Below, in pieces: positions 44,264-56,987 of a DNA stretch of 64,000 nucleotides. Every line of letters starts with the position of its first letter. The first letter of the stretch is position 1. The position numbers and the translations under genes were made by a program. Source of the DNA: Pascua guehoae (Eukaryota > Basidiomycota > Tremellomycetes > Trichosporonales > Trichosporonaceae); NCBI GenBank assembly GCA_001600415.1, contig BCJX01000010.1:764961-828960 (forward strand), written 5' to 3'. The notes under the pieces are model-generated. The model was given only the letters and a program-made list of their open reading frames with translations, was not told the DNA's origin and searched no databases.

Positions 44264-47200
44264 ATGCCGCTCCGGCGTCTCGAGCTATTCAACTTCAAGT
44301 CCTACAGGGGCACCCAGATCATTGACCTGGGCGAGTTTCCCTTTACGTGCATCATCGGCCCGAATGGCTCTGGCAAGTCCAACCTGATGGATGCCATCTC
44401 GTTTGTGCTGGGTGTCAAATCAGCACAACTACGCAGCACCCAGCTCAAAGACCTGATCTACCGCGGACGCAAAGCGGCCGAGGGCATGAGCGAAATGGGT
44501 GTCGAAGTCGACATTCCCGAATCACAGACCCAGACGCAAGAGGACCCCGACGCACGAACAGCATCGGTCGTGGCCGTGTTCGAGGACGACGACGGCAAGG
44601 AGTGGCGCTTTAAGCGCTCCATTTCGCTTTCTGGTGCATCCACCTATTCTCTCAACTCCAAGGTCGTGACTTGGAACTTGTACAACGCCCAGCTGGAGAA
44701 GTTCAACATTCTGGTCAAGGCCAAGAACTTTCTCGTCTTTCAGGGTGACGTCGAAGGTGTCGCCAGCCAGGACGCCAAGGCGCTCTCCCTTCTCATCGAC
44801 CGCATCAGCGGGTAGGTACCTAAATGTGTAACACGATTACCTACTGACACTCAGGTCGCTCGAGCTCGCGCCTGCATATGAAGCGGCCAAGCTCGCTCAG
44901 GAGAAGGCTGCCGAGGCGGCCAACGCCAACCACGCCATGAAGCGCAGCATGCTCACCGAGGCCAAGCATTTCAAGGAGCAGACTGCAGAGGTCAAGCAAT
45001 GGGAGAAGCTTCGCGACGAAAGGGACGCCATGGTCCAGCGCCTTCTCTTGTGGCGACTGTATCACATCACACAAGAAATTGACGATTCTACACAACGCGT
45101 CGAGGGCGCCGAAGAAGAGCTGCACGACCTGCGCGAGAGCGTCACCGAGGCGGACCACAACCTCCGAGAGGCGCGCAAAGAACATGCAAAGGCGCAACTT
45201 ACCGTCAAGAAGCGTGAGGGAGGGGTGAAAAAGGCCGAGAGGGCGGTGGATGAGAAGGTGAGCTCTTGAAGGTAGGCCGCAGACCTGACAATGCAGAAAC
45301 CAGACCTTGTGACTGTCGAGACTCAGATTGCGCACGCAGAGAAGAAGGCCAAGAACGCATCTACACTCTTTGAGCGCGTCGAAAAGGACAAGGAGCGCCA
45401 CGAGGAGACTCTGGCCACACTGGAAAGTGGCGCCCAGGATATCAAGGAACGGATGGAAGAGGCCCGAGGTTGGTTTGTGGTATGAGGTCGTTGCTAATGG
45501 CGCAGAGAAGCAACGACAGAAGAGTCGCGCTGCGGGAAAAACACTATCCGATGCGGACCACGCCGAGTATCGCAAACTGTATGTCGTGAGCTTCGTCCCG
45601 TGCTAACGACCAGCCGCTCAGAGGCGAACGGCATCGCGGTCACGGAGCGCCAGCAGCTTGAACTGCTCCGTCGTGAACAGAAGGGCCTGCGTGATGCGCT
45701 CGCTTCTATCGACGACCGCCTTCAGGAGGCCGAACGCAAGCGCTCAAAACTCAGCAGCGAGGTCAATGTCCTTGCCGAACGCGACGAGACCATGACGAGC
45801 AAGGTGGCGGAGATGGAGGGCGAGAAGAAGCGCATCAAGGCGCAGCTCGACCAGGCCCAGGCCGAACGCACTCGGATTGCGTGAGTTTCCACGAGACTTC
45901 CCTGCTAACTCTTCAGCGTGCGAGAGACTGAGATCAATGAGCTCCTGCAGGAGACGCTCAACAAACTGCTCCAGGCTGGCGTGGACAAGCGCGAGTCCCA
46001 GCGCGAGGCTCGGTTAAAGGAGACGCTTGCCAGCCTCAAGCGCATCTTCCCCGGCGTCCATGGACGCGTCATTGACCTGTGCAAGCCCACCGTGAACAAG
46101 TACGACCTTGCTGTCACGACTGTCCTCGGTCGCAATCTCGACGCTGTTGTCGTCGACCAGGAAAAGGTCGCTATCGACTGCATCGAGTACATGAAGAACC
46201 AGCGCAGCGGACAGGCGACCTTTATCCCGCTGGACACTATCCAAGTCAAGCCAGTGCCGGAGAAGCTGCGCAACTTTGCGCGCGGTGCCCGCCTGGCGAT
46301 TGACTGCATTGAGTTTGACCCATCGCAGGAGCGTGCATTCCAGTTTGCATGCGGTAGCTCCATGATCTGCGACACGTCTGAAGTGGCCAAGTACATCTGC
46401 TACGATAAGCGCCAGGAGGTCAAGGGTACGTTTCAAGCTGGATGCCTGAGCTTGGCTGACCCATCTCAGCGGTCACTCTTGATGGCACTGTGATCCACAA
46501 GAGCGGTCTGATCACTGGTGGTCGTGGACAAGGCGGTCGCAAGTTTAGCGACCGCGACGTCGACAGCCTCAAGCAAACCCAGGAGAAGCTCATGCAACAG
46601 CTGCACGACCTCAACAAGTCTAGGCCCAAGGCCAAGGACGACGAGGCGCTCATCCAAAACCTGCACCGCATTGAAGCCGAGCTCAGCACGGCGTCCGACG
46701 ACCTCGGTGCCACGCGGCTCCGTCTCAACGGTCTTCGCAAGGAGCTTGCTGGTGTTGAAAAGGATATTGGCAGGATGTCGCCCGACCGGCAAAGTCGCGC
46801 GGCTGCCCTTGCGGAAGCCGAAGGGAAGAGTGCGGCTTTGGCCGAGGAGGTGGAAGCCGCCGACGACAAGGTCTTTACGGACTTTTGCAAGCGTATCAAT
46901 GTCGCCGACATTCGCGAGTATGAAGACGTGCAGCTCCGCATGGTGCGCGAAGAGAATGAGGCCATTGAAAAGTTTGCAGCGCAGACTGCCCGTGTGGACC
47001 ACCAGTGAGTTTTGCTCTCGCAACTGCATTACTGACGTGTTCAGGATCGACTTTGAGAAAGATCAGCTGCGAAACACCGAGGAGCGTCTGGCGTCCTTGC
47101 AGTCTTCTCTTGACCAGGCGAAGAAGGACGCCAAGCGGCTTCGCAAATCCAAGGCCGAGGTCGAGGAGGAAATCGAGCAGTTGCAGAGCGAGATTGAGGG

Positions 47201-48342
47201 CCAGCGTGGCAAGCTCGACAAGGCAACTGCTGCCCTTGAAGAGTCGTCTCAGCATGTGGATGCGCTTCGGGACGCGGCACGCCGTGCGCAGCGCGCGCTC
47301 GACAAGGTGCTCAAAGAGGTTGCCAACGGCAAGGACGAGGTTGAGCGGTTGTCATCGGACCGCCACGCCATCTACCGCAAGTGTCGCCTGGAGGACATTG
47401 ACTTGCCCCTCATCTCGGGTTCGCTCGATCGGGTCCCCATCGAGGATATTGCGGCGCAGGAAATGGAGCTGGACGACGACTCGATGCGGCCCCCGCGAAC
47501 AGACGACTTTGGTATCGAGCCCGACTTTGACCTGCTGGAAGACGCCGACAAGGCCAACGCTTCCGAGGAAGTGGGTCACGAGATTGAGGCCAAGATTGCC
47601 GAGTTAAAGGCCAATATCGAGCGCGTCGTCCCCAACATGAAGGCGATTGAACGCCTTGCCGACGTGCAGAACAATCTCCAGGCCGCCGAGGTGGAGGCCG
47701 ACGAGGCGCGCAGGGCCAGTAAACGGGCGCGTGACGAGTTCATCGACCTCAAGAAGAGGCGCTGCGACATGTTCAACAAGGCGTTCAAGCACATGCTCGG
47801 CACCATTGACAAGATTTACAAGGACCTCACAAAGAACAGCGTCATGCCGACTGGCGGTGTCGCGTTCCTCAGTCTCGAGGACAATGAGGAGCCATACCTC
47901 GGTGGCGTCAAGTACACGGCCATGCCCCCAGGGAAGCGGTTTACTGAGATTGAGCAGCTGTCGGGTGGCGAAAAGACAATGGCTGCGCTGGCGCTGCTCT
48001 TCTCTATCCACAGCTTCCACCCTGCACCATTCTTTGTGCTCGACGAGGTCGACGCCGCGCTCGACGCCACCAACGTGTCAAAGCTGGCACGCTATGTGCG
48101 GGAGCAGGCTGAGAAGCACGTCCAGTTCCTCATCATTTCGCTCAAGTCGACATTGTGAGTGTCTTTGGCGGTCCACGAGAGGGAGGCGCTGACACGGGCA
48201 GGTACGAACATGCCGACGGCCTCGTGGGCGTGTATCGCGAGCAGGAGGAGAACTCGTCGCGGACACTATCCCTCGACTTGCGAAAGGTAAGTGCGAGCGG
48301 AGTGCGGTGTGCTGTGCCGTGCTGACATTGCAGTATGAGTGA
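44264..48342 (+). CDS. SMC1: cohesin subunit SMC1
   Basis: ATPase arm of cohesin, pairing with SMC3 and Scc1/Rad21 to hold sister chromatids together. Ten exons: 44264-44811, 44855-45257, 45297-45468, 45506-45578, 45614-45880, 45917-46425, 46470-47004, 47045-48154, 48202-48286, 48334-48342; 1236 codons plus stop, matching the family's ~1230. N-terminal head: LFNFKSYRG and Walker A GPNGSGKS at residues 32-39, then NFLVFQGDVE, diagnostic for SMC1. First coiled coil follows, then the hinge (GVHGRVIDLC, VTTVLGRNLDAVVVD, ATFIPLD, and HKSGLITGG). Second coiled coil, then signature LSGGEKT and Walker B FFVLDEVDAALDATN. Ends LDLRKYE. The final exon encodes just YE and stop. All nine introns are 35-47 nt. 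Confidence 0.97.
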
Positions 48343-49187
48343 AGATGGTTGTGCGAGCGAGTCTGATGTGGACACTGTGATGATAGCCTGTGTATGCACG
48401 CTCTGTTGTAACTGCCGCCATGAACCGACAAGCATTCGGGCAACGTCTCGACAATTCAGCAAGATGAAGGGAAGTAAGTGCATGTGTGTGCACATGCACA
48501 CAGACACACCGACACCGGGCATGTGTTCCAGCCACAGTTCCAGGCGTTCCAGATTTGGCTTGGCAAGAGTCACGTGAATATGTCTGTGCGCCCGAGTGGG
48601 AATTACCCGTTGCAACCCCCCATTTAAGAAGGCAAAAGCGCCCCAATCGAGTGCCGCCGGAGACGAGTTGAGCTTTGGCCAATAATGAATCGGATACCAG
48701 GTGTGTGACGTCGCCTCAGGAGGCCAGTTTCCCTGCAAGTGACCCGCCGGCTCGGTCAATGACTGCAGCATGACCGCAGCATGCTACGGCAGCCACACCC
48801 ACCTGTACGCCTGCACCCAGCAACAGGGATCCCAACAGCACATGCCATCTCGTTTCCCCCAACGCAGTCGACACTACTGTAAGCCTCTGCTCGACCATCC
48901 TCTTGTTCAACTCGACCATTGCCCATTGTCGAGCCAACTCCCCCCGTCCCCATCCCACTCGACACCGACCCACCCACCCCAGAACGCGGACCCTCACCCT
49001 CATCAAGGGGCCCCTCTTCTTTACCGTCGGCCGGCCCATTTCTCGTCGGCCTATTTTTCCCACCACCACGTACCCGAGTTCTCTCCTCAATTGAGCTCTC
49101 TGCGCTGTTTATTCTCAGCCCCAACGTTCTTAACCCCGAATAATCCAAACTTGCTCTCGTCGCCCCCTCGACCTCGACTAGTCCACG
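48343..49187. other. intergenic between SMC1 and hexokinase
   Basis: No gene seen. The 3' half is CA/CT-rich, as in other leaders of this window. Confidence 0.5.
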
Positions 49188-52064
49188 ATGCCGCGCGAGA
49201 CCTGGAACGACTCACACCCCAAGCACCCGGCCGCGCCGCTGCCCGCGGTGACAAAGGAGATTGAGCCGTATTTCCTCCTCTCGGACGACCGCCTCAAGGA
49301 CATTGTAAAGCACTTTTGCGAAGAGTTTAACGAGGGCCTCGACAGCTATGGCAAGGACGTTGCCATGGTGCCGAGCTTTATCCCCGCCGTGCCCAACGGC
49401 GATGAGAAGGGGTGAGTCTGAATCCGAGTCGCGTGGGGCTGGGTGCAAGGGGGCGCGGGACGAGACCGAGGCTGCGGCTGGGGACGTCGAGGGGAAGTAC
49501 GGCGGCTTGACAGAGGCCGGCGGCGGCGACGGGGGACGACAGAAGGGGATGGCGGATGGCGGACGCGACAGGCGGACACCAGGAACCGGGCCTGTGGATT
49601 GTGTGACGTTCGTTGCCCGGCACAGCTGAGCTGGGTGCCCCGCGAGCGCACGAGCAGACGTCCCCGTGCGTCATGAGCCGTTGACGCGTTCACGTGTGTC
49701 GCGAGCACTGTCCCACATGTGACGCCAAGAGTCTGTCCCATGTCCCAGGCAAGCCGCCCGCCGCGCCCCCCGAGAAACACATCTCGGTATGGACGGCGGC
49801 ACGGCGGGTATGACGGGTATGACGGAACGGGTACACTCATTCCCCCGACGCCCACTCCCCCGCGCACGCACGTCACCGTCTGCAACCGCACACACACCCG
49901 CACTCTACTCACACGGCAGCACGTTCCTCGCGCTCGATCTCGGCGGGACAAACCTGCGCGTGTGCGAGGTGCGGCTCATGGGCGACAACCGGTTTGAGAT
50001 CAAGCAGCAAAAGTACCGCGTCTCGGACGCCCTCAAGGAAGGCGAGGCAAAGGCGCTCTTTGGTGAGTAGGGTGTGGGGTTCCGTGTCCTGTGTTCTGTT
50101 TGGGCAAAAGTGTTCGTGCTGGGGACGACGGCTATCCGGACGGAGATGTAGGTCCGAAGGAGAGGCAAGAATGCACCTCGGTGCGGAGCATGAATGCGGG
50201 CTGCAAAGTGCCAAGCACGAGTAGAAGTGTGCGGGCAATGCGTGCGGAGACGCGTGCGGAGCGAAGAGCGGAGAAGAGCGCGGCAAGTGGTGAAAAAAGC
50301 AACATTTTGTGGTGTGTGCGCGGCGGGCACGTCCTCGCTCTGACATTCCATTTGTGCACTGTTACAATCGGACGCGTCGGACGATCGTGTCAGTCGCGTG
50401 CGCACCACAATTACCACAGTGTAGGGCAAATAACCGTCAACCGCCAACAGTCACCCCGCCCAACTCTCCGCATGGCTGACCCACAGACCACATTGCCGAC
50501 TCGGTCGACGCGTTCCTGACTGAGACGGCGTCCGACATGCCCAGCGAGGAGCCTCTCCACCTCGGCTTTACTTTCAGGTGCGCCCGTCTGATTCTCAATC
50601 ACCTCGTTCTTGGTTCCGACTGACACGCACAGTTTCCCCGTCGAGCAGACGGCCATTGACAAGGGGACGCTCCTGACATGGACCAAGGGCTTCAACGCCA
50701 AGAATGCAAAGGGCAACGATGTGGTAAAGCTCCTCCAGGACGCACTGGACCGAAAGCACATCCACGTCCGGGTCAGCGCGCTCGTCAACGACGTGAGTGG
50801 ATGTGTAAGCAGAGAGGGGTGTGCTGACGCTTGTCCCTTGGCCCTCACGGAATCTCCGCGTCATCGTCTTCTGTCTTGTCACTTTGCGCGCTCTCCGTGA
50901 CCTTCACCACCACTTGTTCTTCCAGACCGTCGGCACACTGCTCTCGCGCTCGTACGAGTCGGGCCCGGCCCTCATCGGCGCCATCTTTGGCACGGGCACA
51001 AACGGCGCATACATTGACCGCACATCGACGATCAAAAAGCTCGGCCCCAAGAAGATTGCCGAGCTCGAGGCCGGCGGCGAGCTCGCCGGCGAGTACATGG
51101 TCATCAACACCGAGTGGGGCGCGTTTGACAACCGGCGGCGATGCCTCCCCGTGTCCATCTTTGACAACAAGCTGGACCGCGAGTCGATCAATCCGTGAGT
51201 CGAGAAGTGTCTGGGTCTGGGTCTCGTTAACCTGGCCTTTCCGTGGCCGGGCCGGCTTCCTCGCCCACGTGCCAAGACCCCCATTAACGCTCCCAGCCGC
51301 AAGCAAATGTTTGAAAAGATGGTGTCGGGCATGTATCTAGGCGAGATTACGCGCAACATTCTGCTGCACCTGATCGACATGTCGCTGCTGTTTGACGGCT
51401 ACTCGACCGACGTGCTCAACACGCACTATGGCTTTGACACGGCCTTCGTCTCTGGCATCGAGGGCGCAAAGACAGACGACGACGTGGTCAAGATTATCAT
51501 GGACACGCTCCACGTCCCCAAGGACCGCATCAAGGAGGGCGACATTGCCCTCGTCCGCTGGGCGTGCTGCATTGTCGCCCACCGCGCGTCGTCCCTCGCC
51601 GGCGTCGCCATTGCCGCCGTTGTCATCCACACCGAGCCCCACCGGCGCAAGGAGGAGGGCGGACGGATCGACGTTGGTGTTGATGGCAGGTGAGTGCGAG
51701 TGTGCGAGCGCGAGCGAGCGAGCGAGCGAGCAAGCAAGTGTGCGAGCAAGCAAGTCTGCAAACAAGTGACCACTTGCTCGCAATAAACCACCTGCTCGCA
51801 ATAAACCACCTGCTCACAAGGGACCACCTGCTCGCAAGCGACACATGCCCGCAATAGAACCCCCACATCCAACCAAAACTAACCACCCACAGCGTCGCAC
51901 AGTTCCTGCCCAGTTTCGAGCGCCACGTCCACCGGACACTCCACACGGTCCTCGGCGACAAGGCGGACAAGATCCAGATGGGCCTCGCAAAGGACGGGAG
52001 CGGAGTGGGCGCCGGCCTCGCCGCCCTCACGGCCAAGAAGGCACTGGAGGGCAAGAGGAAGTGA
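49188..52064 (+). CDS. hexokinase
   Basis: Phosphorylates glucose (and probably other hexoses) at C6 with ATP in the cytosol; first step of glycolysis and in yeasts also a glucose sensor. Exons 49188-49411, 49920-50062, 50487-50577, 50633-50792, 50926-51194, 51297-51689, 51893-52064; 483 codons plus stop, the usual ~480-500. Motifs: FLALDLGGTNLRV (phosphate-1 loop about residue 83), LGFTFSFP, LLTWTKGF (sugar-binding Lys/Thr), ALVNDTVGT with the catalytic Asp at about 206, IFGTGTNGAYI, MVINTEWGAFD and MYLGEITR. The C-terminal ATP-site sequence reads VDGSVAQFLPSF, a modest departure from the common DGSL-x-x-YP. Whether it is the regulatory hexokinase or a glucokinase paralogue cannot be told. 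Introns 1, 2 and 6 are long; intron 6 consists largely of tandem repeats. Confidence 0.96.
51712..51860. repeat. GCGA tetramer array plus ~18-20-bp tandem repeat in hexokinase intron 6
   Basis: GAGC/AAGC tetramers (51712-51765) followed by about four copies of a unit like AATAAACCACCTGCTCGC. Confidence 0.85.
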
Positions 52065-55000
52065 AGCAAGTGAGGGGGTGTATACCCGCGTGGGGTGGGG
52101 TGCGTCGTGGCCAGTGGCCGAGCGACTGATAGCGGGGGGCGGGGGCGGGGCGACAGGTGGGGACGATGGGGATGACTTGGGATACGGAAAAATCCGGTGT
52201 ATGATTGGGTGTACGGGCACGCTGTGCCGAACGAGGGTGCCTGAATGCAGCGACTGTCTCGGCCGTGCGATCGTGCAACTGAGGACTGACGCTGGCGCGT
52301 ACTGGCGCGTACTGACGCATACGGCGTACGGACACGTACAGACGCATGATCGCGTCCTGGCGCGTACTGACGCGTTCTGGCGTACTCGCGCGCACTGACA
52401 CTTGTGCCTCATACGCTCGTAGTAGGAGCAAAGGGATGAGCCTGGCGCATACTGCCATTCGGCTGGTTACCGACGTCCTGCCTGCAGGAGCCCAGATATC
52501 TACGGAGACTCGCCGATCAGTCCAAATACGCCGAGACAAGACATAAAGCCATACACTCAAAACGCTACCGCCATGCCGGTACGCCGCTGGCACGGCGTCG
52601 GGTACGGAGGGCAGGGCAAGGCAGTCGAACGACAATACTGGCCGGCCAGATATGTGAGGGAGTCGATACGCCCATGTCGTATCTCGGCTGGGTGGAGTGC
52701 TGGCTGACGGTGTAGTGGTAGACTGGTAGACTGGGTGACCTCCCAACCTACTGACCGGTCCACCGACTTTGCAACTCGAGGACAAACGTCACGGTGTTGC
52801 ACCAGCGCCAGCACAGCGCATGCCATCTGCCCTCGGTGTGATACTGTAAGCCACCCGAGACCTCGGTGCTGGCTCAACCTCACGGCCGACGCCGCCTCAC
52901 GCTCGCCACCGAATCACGGTGCCAGTCAGCGAACTGCCCGGCGCGACTCGTGACTCGCGGGCGATGTCTGCACATACATGTCTGCTGGGCCCTGCGGGTA
53001 CGCGCGGGTGCTGATGCCTCGCGAGCAAAACTCAGGCGCCGTTCGCCGTTCGGGATTGGGTATGTGGATAGCAGCCCAACTCGCGCTCGGACACGTGCGT
53101 GTCTGTCAGCGTAGGTTTAAGGCAGGCTCCAGCTTGTGGCTTGTGGCTTGTAGGGTGGAGCGCTGGACTGAGCATGTAGCTTGTACCACTGGACTGGGGG
53201 CTGTCGCGCTGGGCTGCGGGCTGGGCTGTGGGCTGTGGGCTGTATGTGGTCTAGGTCAATAGATGTCGAGGGAGCGGGGCAGGGTTTGGGCGATTAGAGT
53301 GGTTGCCGAGGTTGGGGGTTGGAAGATTGTTTGGATTTCAAGCGGGCGGGATCTTGCAAAGCTCGAGCCACCAAGTTGGCCAAGTCAAGTTGCTGAAGTT
53401 GCAAGTTGCCCAAGTAAGTTGCCCGAGGTGCAAGTTGCCCGAGTTGCACCCTGCACTCAGTATTTTCATCGACCGACGTGCTTCCCCGCGCGTGCCTCCC
53501 ATGTTGAGGCACTCCGCTACACTCCGCTGCACCCCGCTGCACCCCGCTACACCCCGCTACACTCCGCTCCAAGCTCGACGCCGGTCCGAGCGGACCGCGG
53601 ACCCCGTCCCGCCTCGCTAGGGGCCTTATCGCGGTCATGTCATGGTTTAGTGTTTGTGTTTGTGTTTGGCACGTAGCAGTTTCGGCCTAGCTCGGCGCGG
53701 TCAGTTGGGCAGGCAGAGGTAGATTTGCAGGTGTGCGTGTACGACCGAACGTGGCCTTGGTCCGCGGTGTCGGGGCAAAGCTAGGGGGGACCTGAGCTGG
53801 ACGAGTTGGCTCGATCAGGACTCGACCAAGGCTTGACCAAGGCTTGACCAAGGCTTGACGGACTCGACCAGTAACCAACACTCGCTGGCGGTCTGTTGTC
53901 AATACAGTCTACAGTCATGTCCATCAACGCGGTTGTCACCTGCTGCAGTATCAGCCATCAGCCCAGTCGCGCCCATACAGAGAGCAAAGCAACAAGCGCC
54001 GAGCAACGAGGCCGAGCAACGAGTGAGCGAGGGCCTGCTTCCCTGCACCGCCAAATAGCCATATACAAATACAGCGATTGAAAGAAATAGGCGATGGCGT
54101 GCAGGACAAAGGGCAACAGGAACAGATTACGAGGCTGAACTGAAAAACCACACCCACGAGACCCAGGTACAAGGGCAGGTGCGCAACTAACCTCTCGGTA
54201 ACCTCTCGGTTAAACCAACCTCTTCATTGATTGGGTGCATCTCAGCTGATCAAGAGGGTGTCGTACGGGCCAATGGGGGTGCATGGATGGCACGGCCCCG
54301 ATCACCAGATCACCACCAGACGCCAGATGACAAGGGGAGAAAGTTGGAGCGGAGTGGAGTGGTGAGTGGAGGGGGGGGGGGGGTCGGGGTTATCCGCCAC
54401 TTGCCAGTTGGCTACTGGCCCTACTGGGTCAATGGGTCACGCTTTACCGGTATGGACAGAGAACGGAGGTTGCTGGCAGCTGGGCGCTGTACTCGAGGGT
54501 GGAGGCTCCGGCGCCGGCCGGCCGTCGTGGGCCGTGATGCATCCCAAAGTAAACTCGACTTTTGCATGAGCCCACCTGCCACCTGTCCCGTACACTCACC
54601 ATGCATGCCGCACGCCGGTCGGTCGTGCCGCGATGCCTCACCGCAGCCACAGCCGCAGCCGCAGCCGCACAATGCCGCTGGCCGCTGCCACGGGGCAGGC
54701 ACGCAATGTGGGGACCGAGGGGAACTTGGGGCCGAGTCGAGCGATGGACGGATGGGATGGGGCCACTCTTGTCCAGCTGACCTTGACACTGAGACATCCC
54801 ACTTAGGGCAAGCAGCTGCTCATACATGCCAGCCATGCCGTTGCCTGCCATCCTGCAGCTGTCTGCCTGCCTGCCTGCCCCCCTACATGCCTGTGCCGTC
54901 TGTAAGCGACAACCCCACCAACTATGTGACCCCGACATGGCAGATGCACCAGCATGCATGCGCAGCAACTCACCCCACCCCACCGGTCACGGGCCACTCC

Positions 55001-56987
55001 GCCGCCGAGCTCGAGCTCGCCTTGTATGATTCATGAGACCGACCGTGTCGCATTTGTTGTCTTGGTCTTTTGATCCTCGACAGCAACAAACAGAATACAC
55101 AATTCAACCCTCGTCTTTGTCTTTGGTTCTGGAACGCATTCTGGCCTGTGCCTAGGCCTTTGCAGCCCAGTCGTCTGCACACCGAGCACTGCACATCCCC
55201 AAACCGCCGCACCGTCCCCCTCCGCATCCCGTCGCCGCCCCCACCGCTCCGTCCCCATTCGGCCCCATCGACCCCCGATCCCCACCCGACAACACGCATC
55301 ACGCGGCACGTTGTTGCGCACAGAGCCAATAACGATTAAAGCTCCTTTTTCCTACTGTGTGCACGTCCCCCCCGTGGGTAAACGCTCGTGCACATCGTGA
55401 AACTGTCAAAGTCTAGACTCTAGCCCTCCCCCGCGTACCCTCGTGACACTGGAGCCCCCCGCCTCGGCAACTGTCCACGTCCACGTCCCCCCCGCCCCGC
55501 CGTCTCATCCAACATCTCTATTGTCCTCGCCTAGGCAGCAGCCCTCGGCGCGACCCGGCGAGTCACAACGCCTAGCCTAGCCTGCAGCCTGGCCCATCCA
55601 ACCCAACCCGCAGCCACGAACACGCTGCACGCGGTGCACCTGTCCGCCCTAGTACATCGCCTCCCCAGCGGCCACGTATCTTCTTTGCACGCGCGCGCAG
55701 TATTGCAGTGCACCAGCAGACGTTTACGCGTTTGGTTTGCACGTTGCACGTTGGACAATTGCACAATTCAAACCACGCCCAGGCGGTTCGACGGTCCAGG
55801 CAAAAGCCACCAACCAGCTAGCCAGCCAGCCAAGCCAAAGCCTCATCTCATCCGCACTGCCGCACACACGCGGGTCCACACACACTGCTGCCCAGCCAGA
55901 AGACATACGCATTTTCGGCCCGCGGCCCGCACCCCGTCCCGCCTCCCCCGCGTTGTGCCCCTGCAATCTCCCGACGGCGAACAGCAGCTGCCTGCCAGTC
56001 TGTCGCCCGCCTGACCGCCCGCCCGCCTGATAGCCTGTCGCCAGTCGCGTCCAACTGCCGAGCAAGCTAACAGTGTCAAGTTTTGACATCTTTGGCACGC
56101 ACGCACAACGCGCACACACAACACACACCCAACACACACACACGTTACACGCACTCGACCGACGAAGGAGACAAGCTCTGAACCGAACCGACAGACTGAG
56201 CCGAAAGCGTATTGCAACAAGGTTTGATTCCAGCTCTTTGCTCCGCGTGCGGATCGGGGAGAGACGAGAGAGAGAGCCAGAGCCAGAGCGAGAGAGAATC
56301 AAGAGAAGCAAACGATCACCACTGAAATCTCGTGCCGGATTGGGATCGGGATCGTCGACTTGTCGCCTTTTCTTTGAAAAAGACGGCTACAACCTACAAC
56401 TCTTGTTGATCGGTCCGAGTTTGACCCGAACATTCATCCACCCCCCCCCCCACTCCATTCCAATCCCACCCATCCCATCTCGACTCGACACCACCACCAC
56501 CACCACCACCTTTCTACATTACAGTTCAAACCCCATCCACCCCCACCCACTCATCAACACACACCCATCCCGCATTGTCGTCGAGCCCACCCGATTCATC
56601 GACCGCCCAACCCGAAACCTTGCATCTTTGCATACCACCCATCGCAGCACACGGGACTGAATCCCCCACCCCCCCCCGCCCCACCCCACGCGCCACCGGC
56701 CGCAACCGCGAACACACACACACACACTAGCTCGCTGCAACTATAGCCGGCAAAGCAAAAGGCATTCAAAGCAGCTCAACCCCGGAACAAGGCTGCCAAC
56801 GCTACACGCACCACATACAAACTCGTCACACGGTCCCCATGGTCGTCCCCGCATAGCCAGCCGGGCCAACGTCCGCCCTCAACGTCCGCTCTGTCTTTCG
56901 TCTTGATTCAACCTTCCCTCCCCTCCGCCGCGCCCTCGGACTATTGGAAACCTCCACAACCGTCCCAGCACGCCGCCCATCCCCGCC
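52065..56987. other. 4.9-kb gene-poor interval upstream of DUF1752 gene
   Basis: No gene supported. It holds GCGTACTG-type repeats (52289-52400), CACTCCGCTA-like 10-bp repeats (53515-53575), an 11-bp CCAAGGCTTGA repeat (53825-53861) and CCGCAG repeats (54640-54670). From about 55050 it is A/C-rich with GA and CA microsatellites. One 195-codon open frame (56073-56657) is compositionally leader-like, not protein-like. Probably promoter plus long 5' leader. Confidence 0.5.
53515..53861. repeat. two short tandem repeats
   Basis: About six CACTCCGCTA/CACCCCGCTG units (53515-53575) and three 11-bp CCAAGGCTTGA units (53825-53861), separated by unique sequence. Confidence 0.85.

Noticed and set aside
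56073..56660. 195-codon open frame upstream of the DUF1752 gene
   Set aside because: Built from CA, GA and CACC microsatellites. Composition and position fit a long 5' leader rather than a gene.
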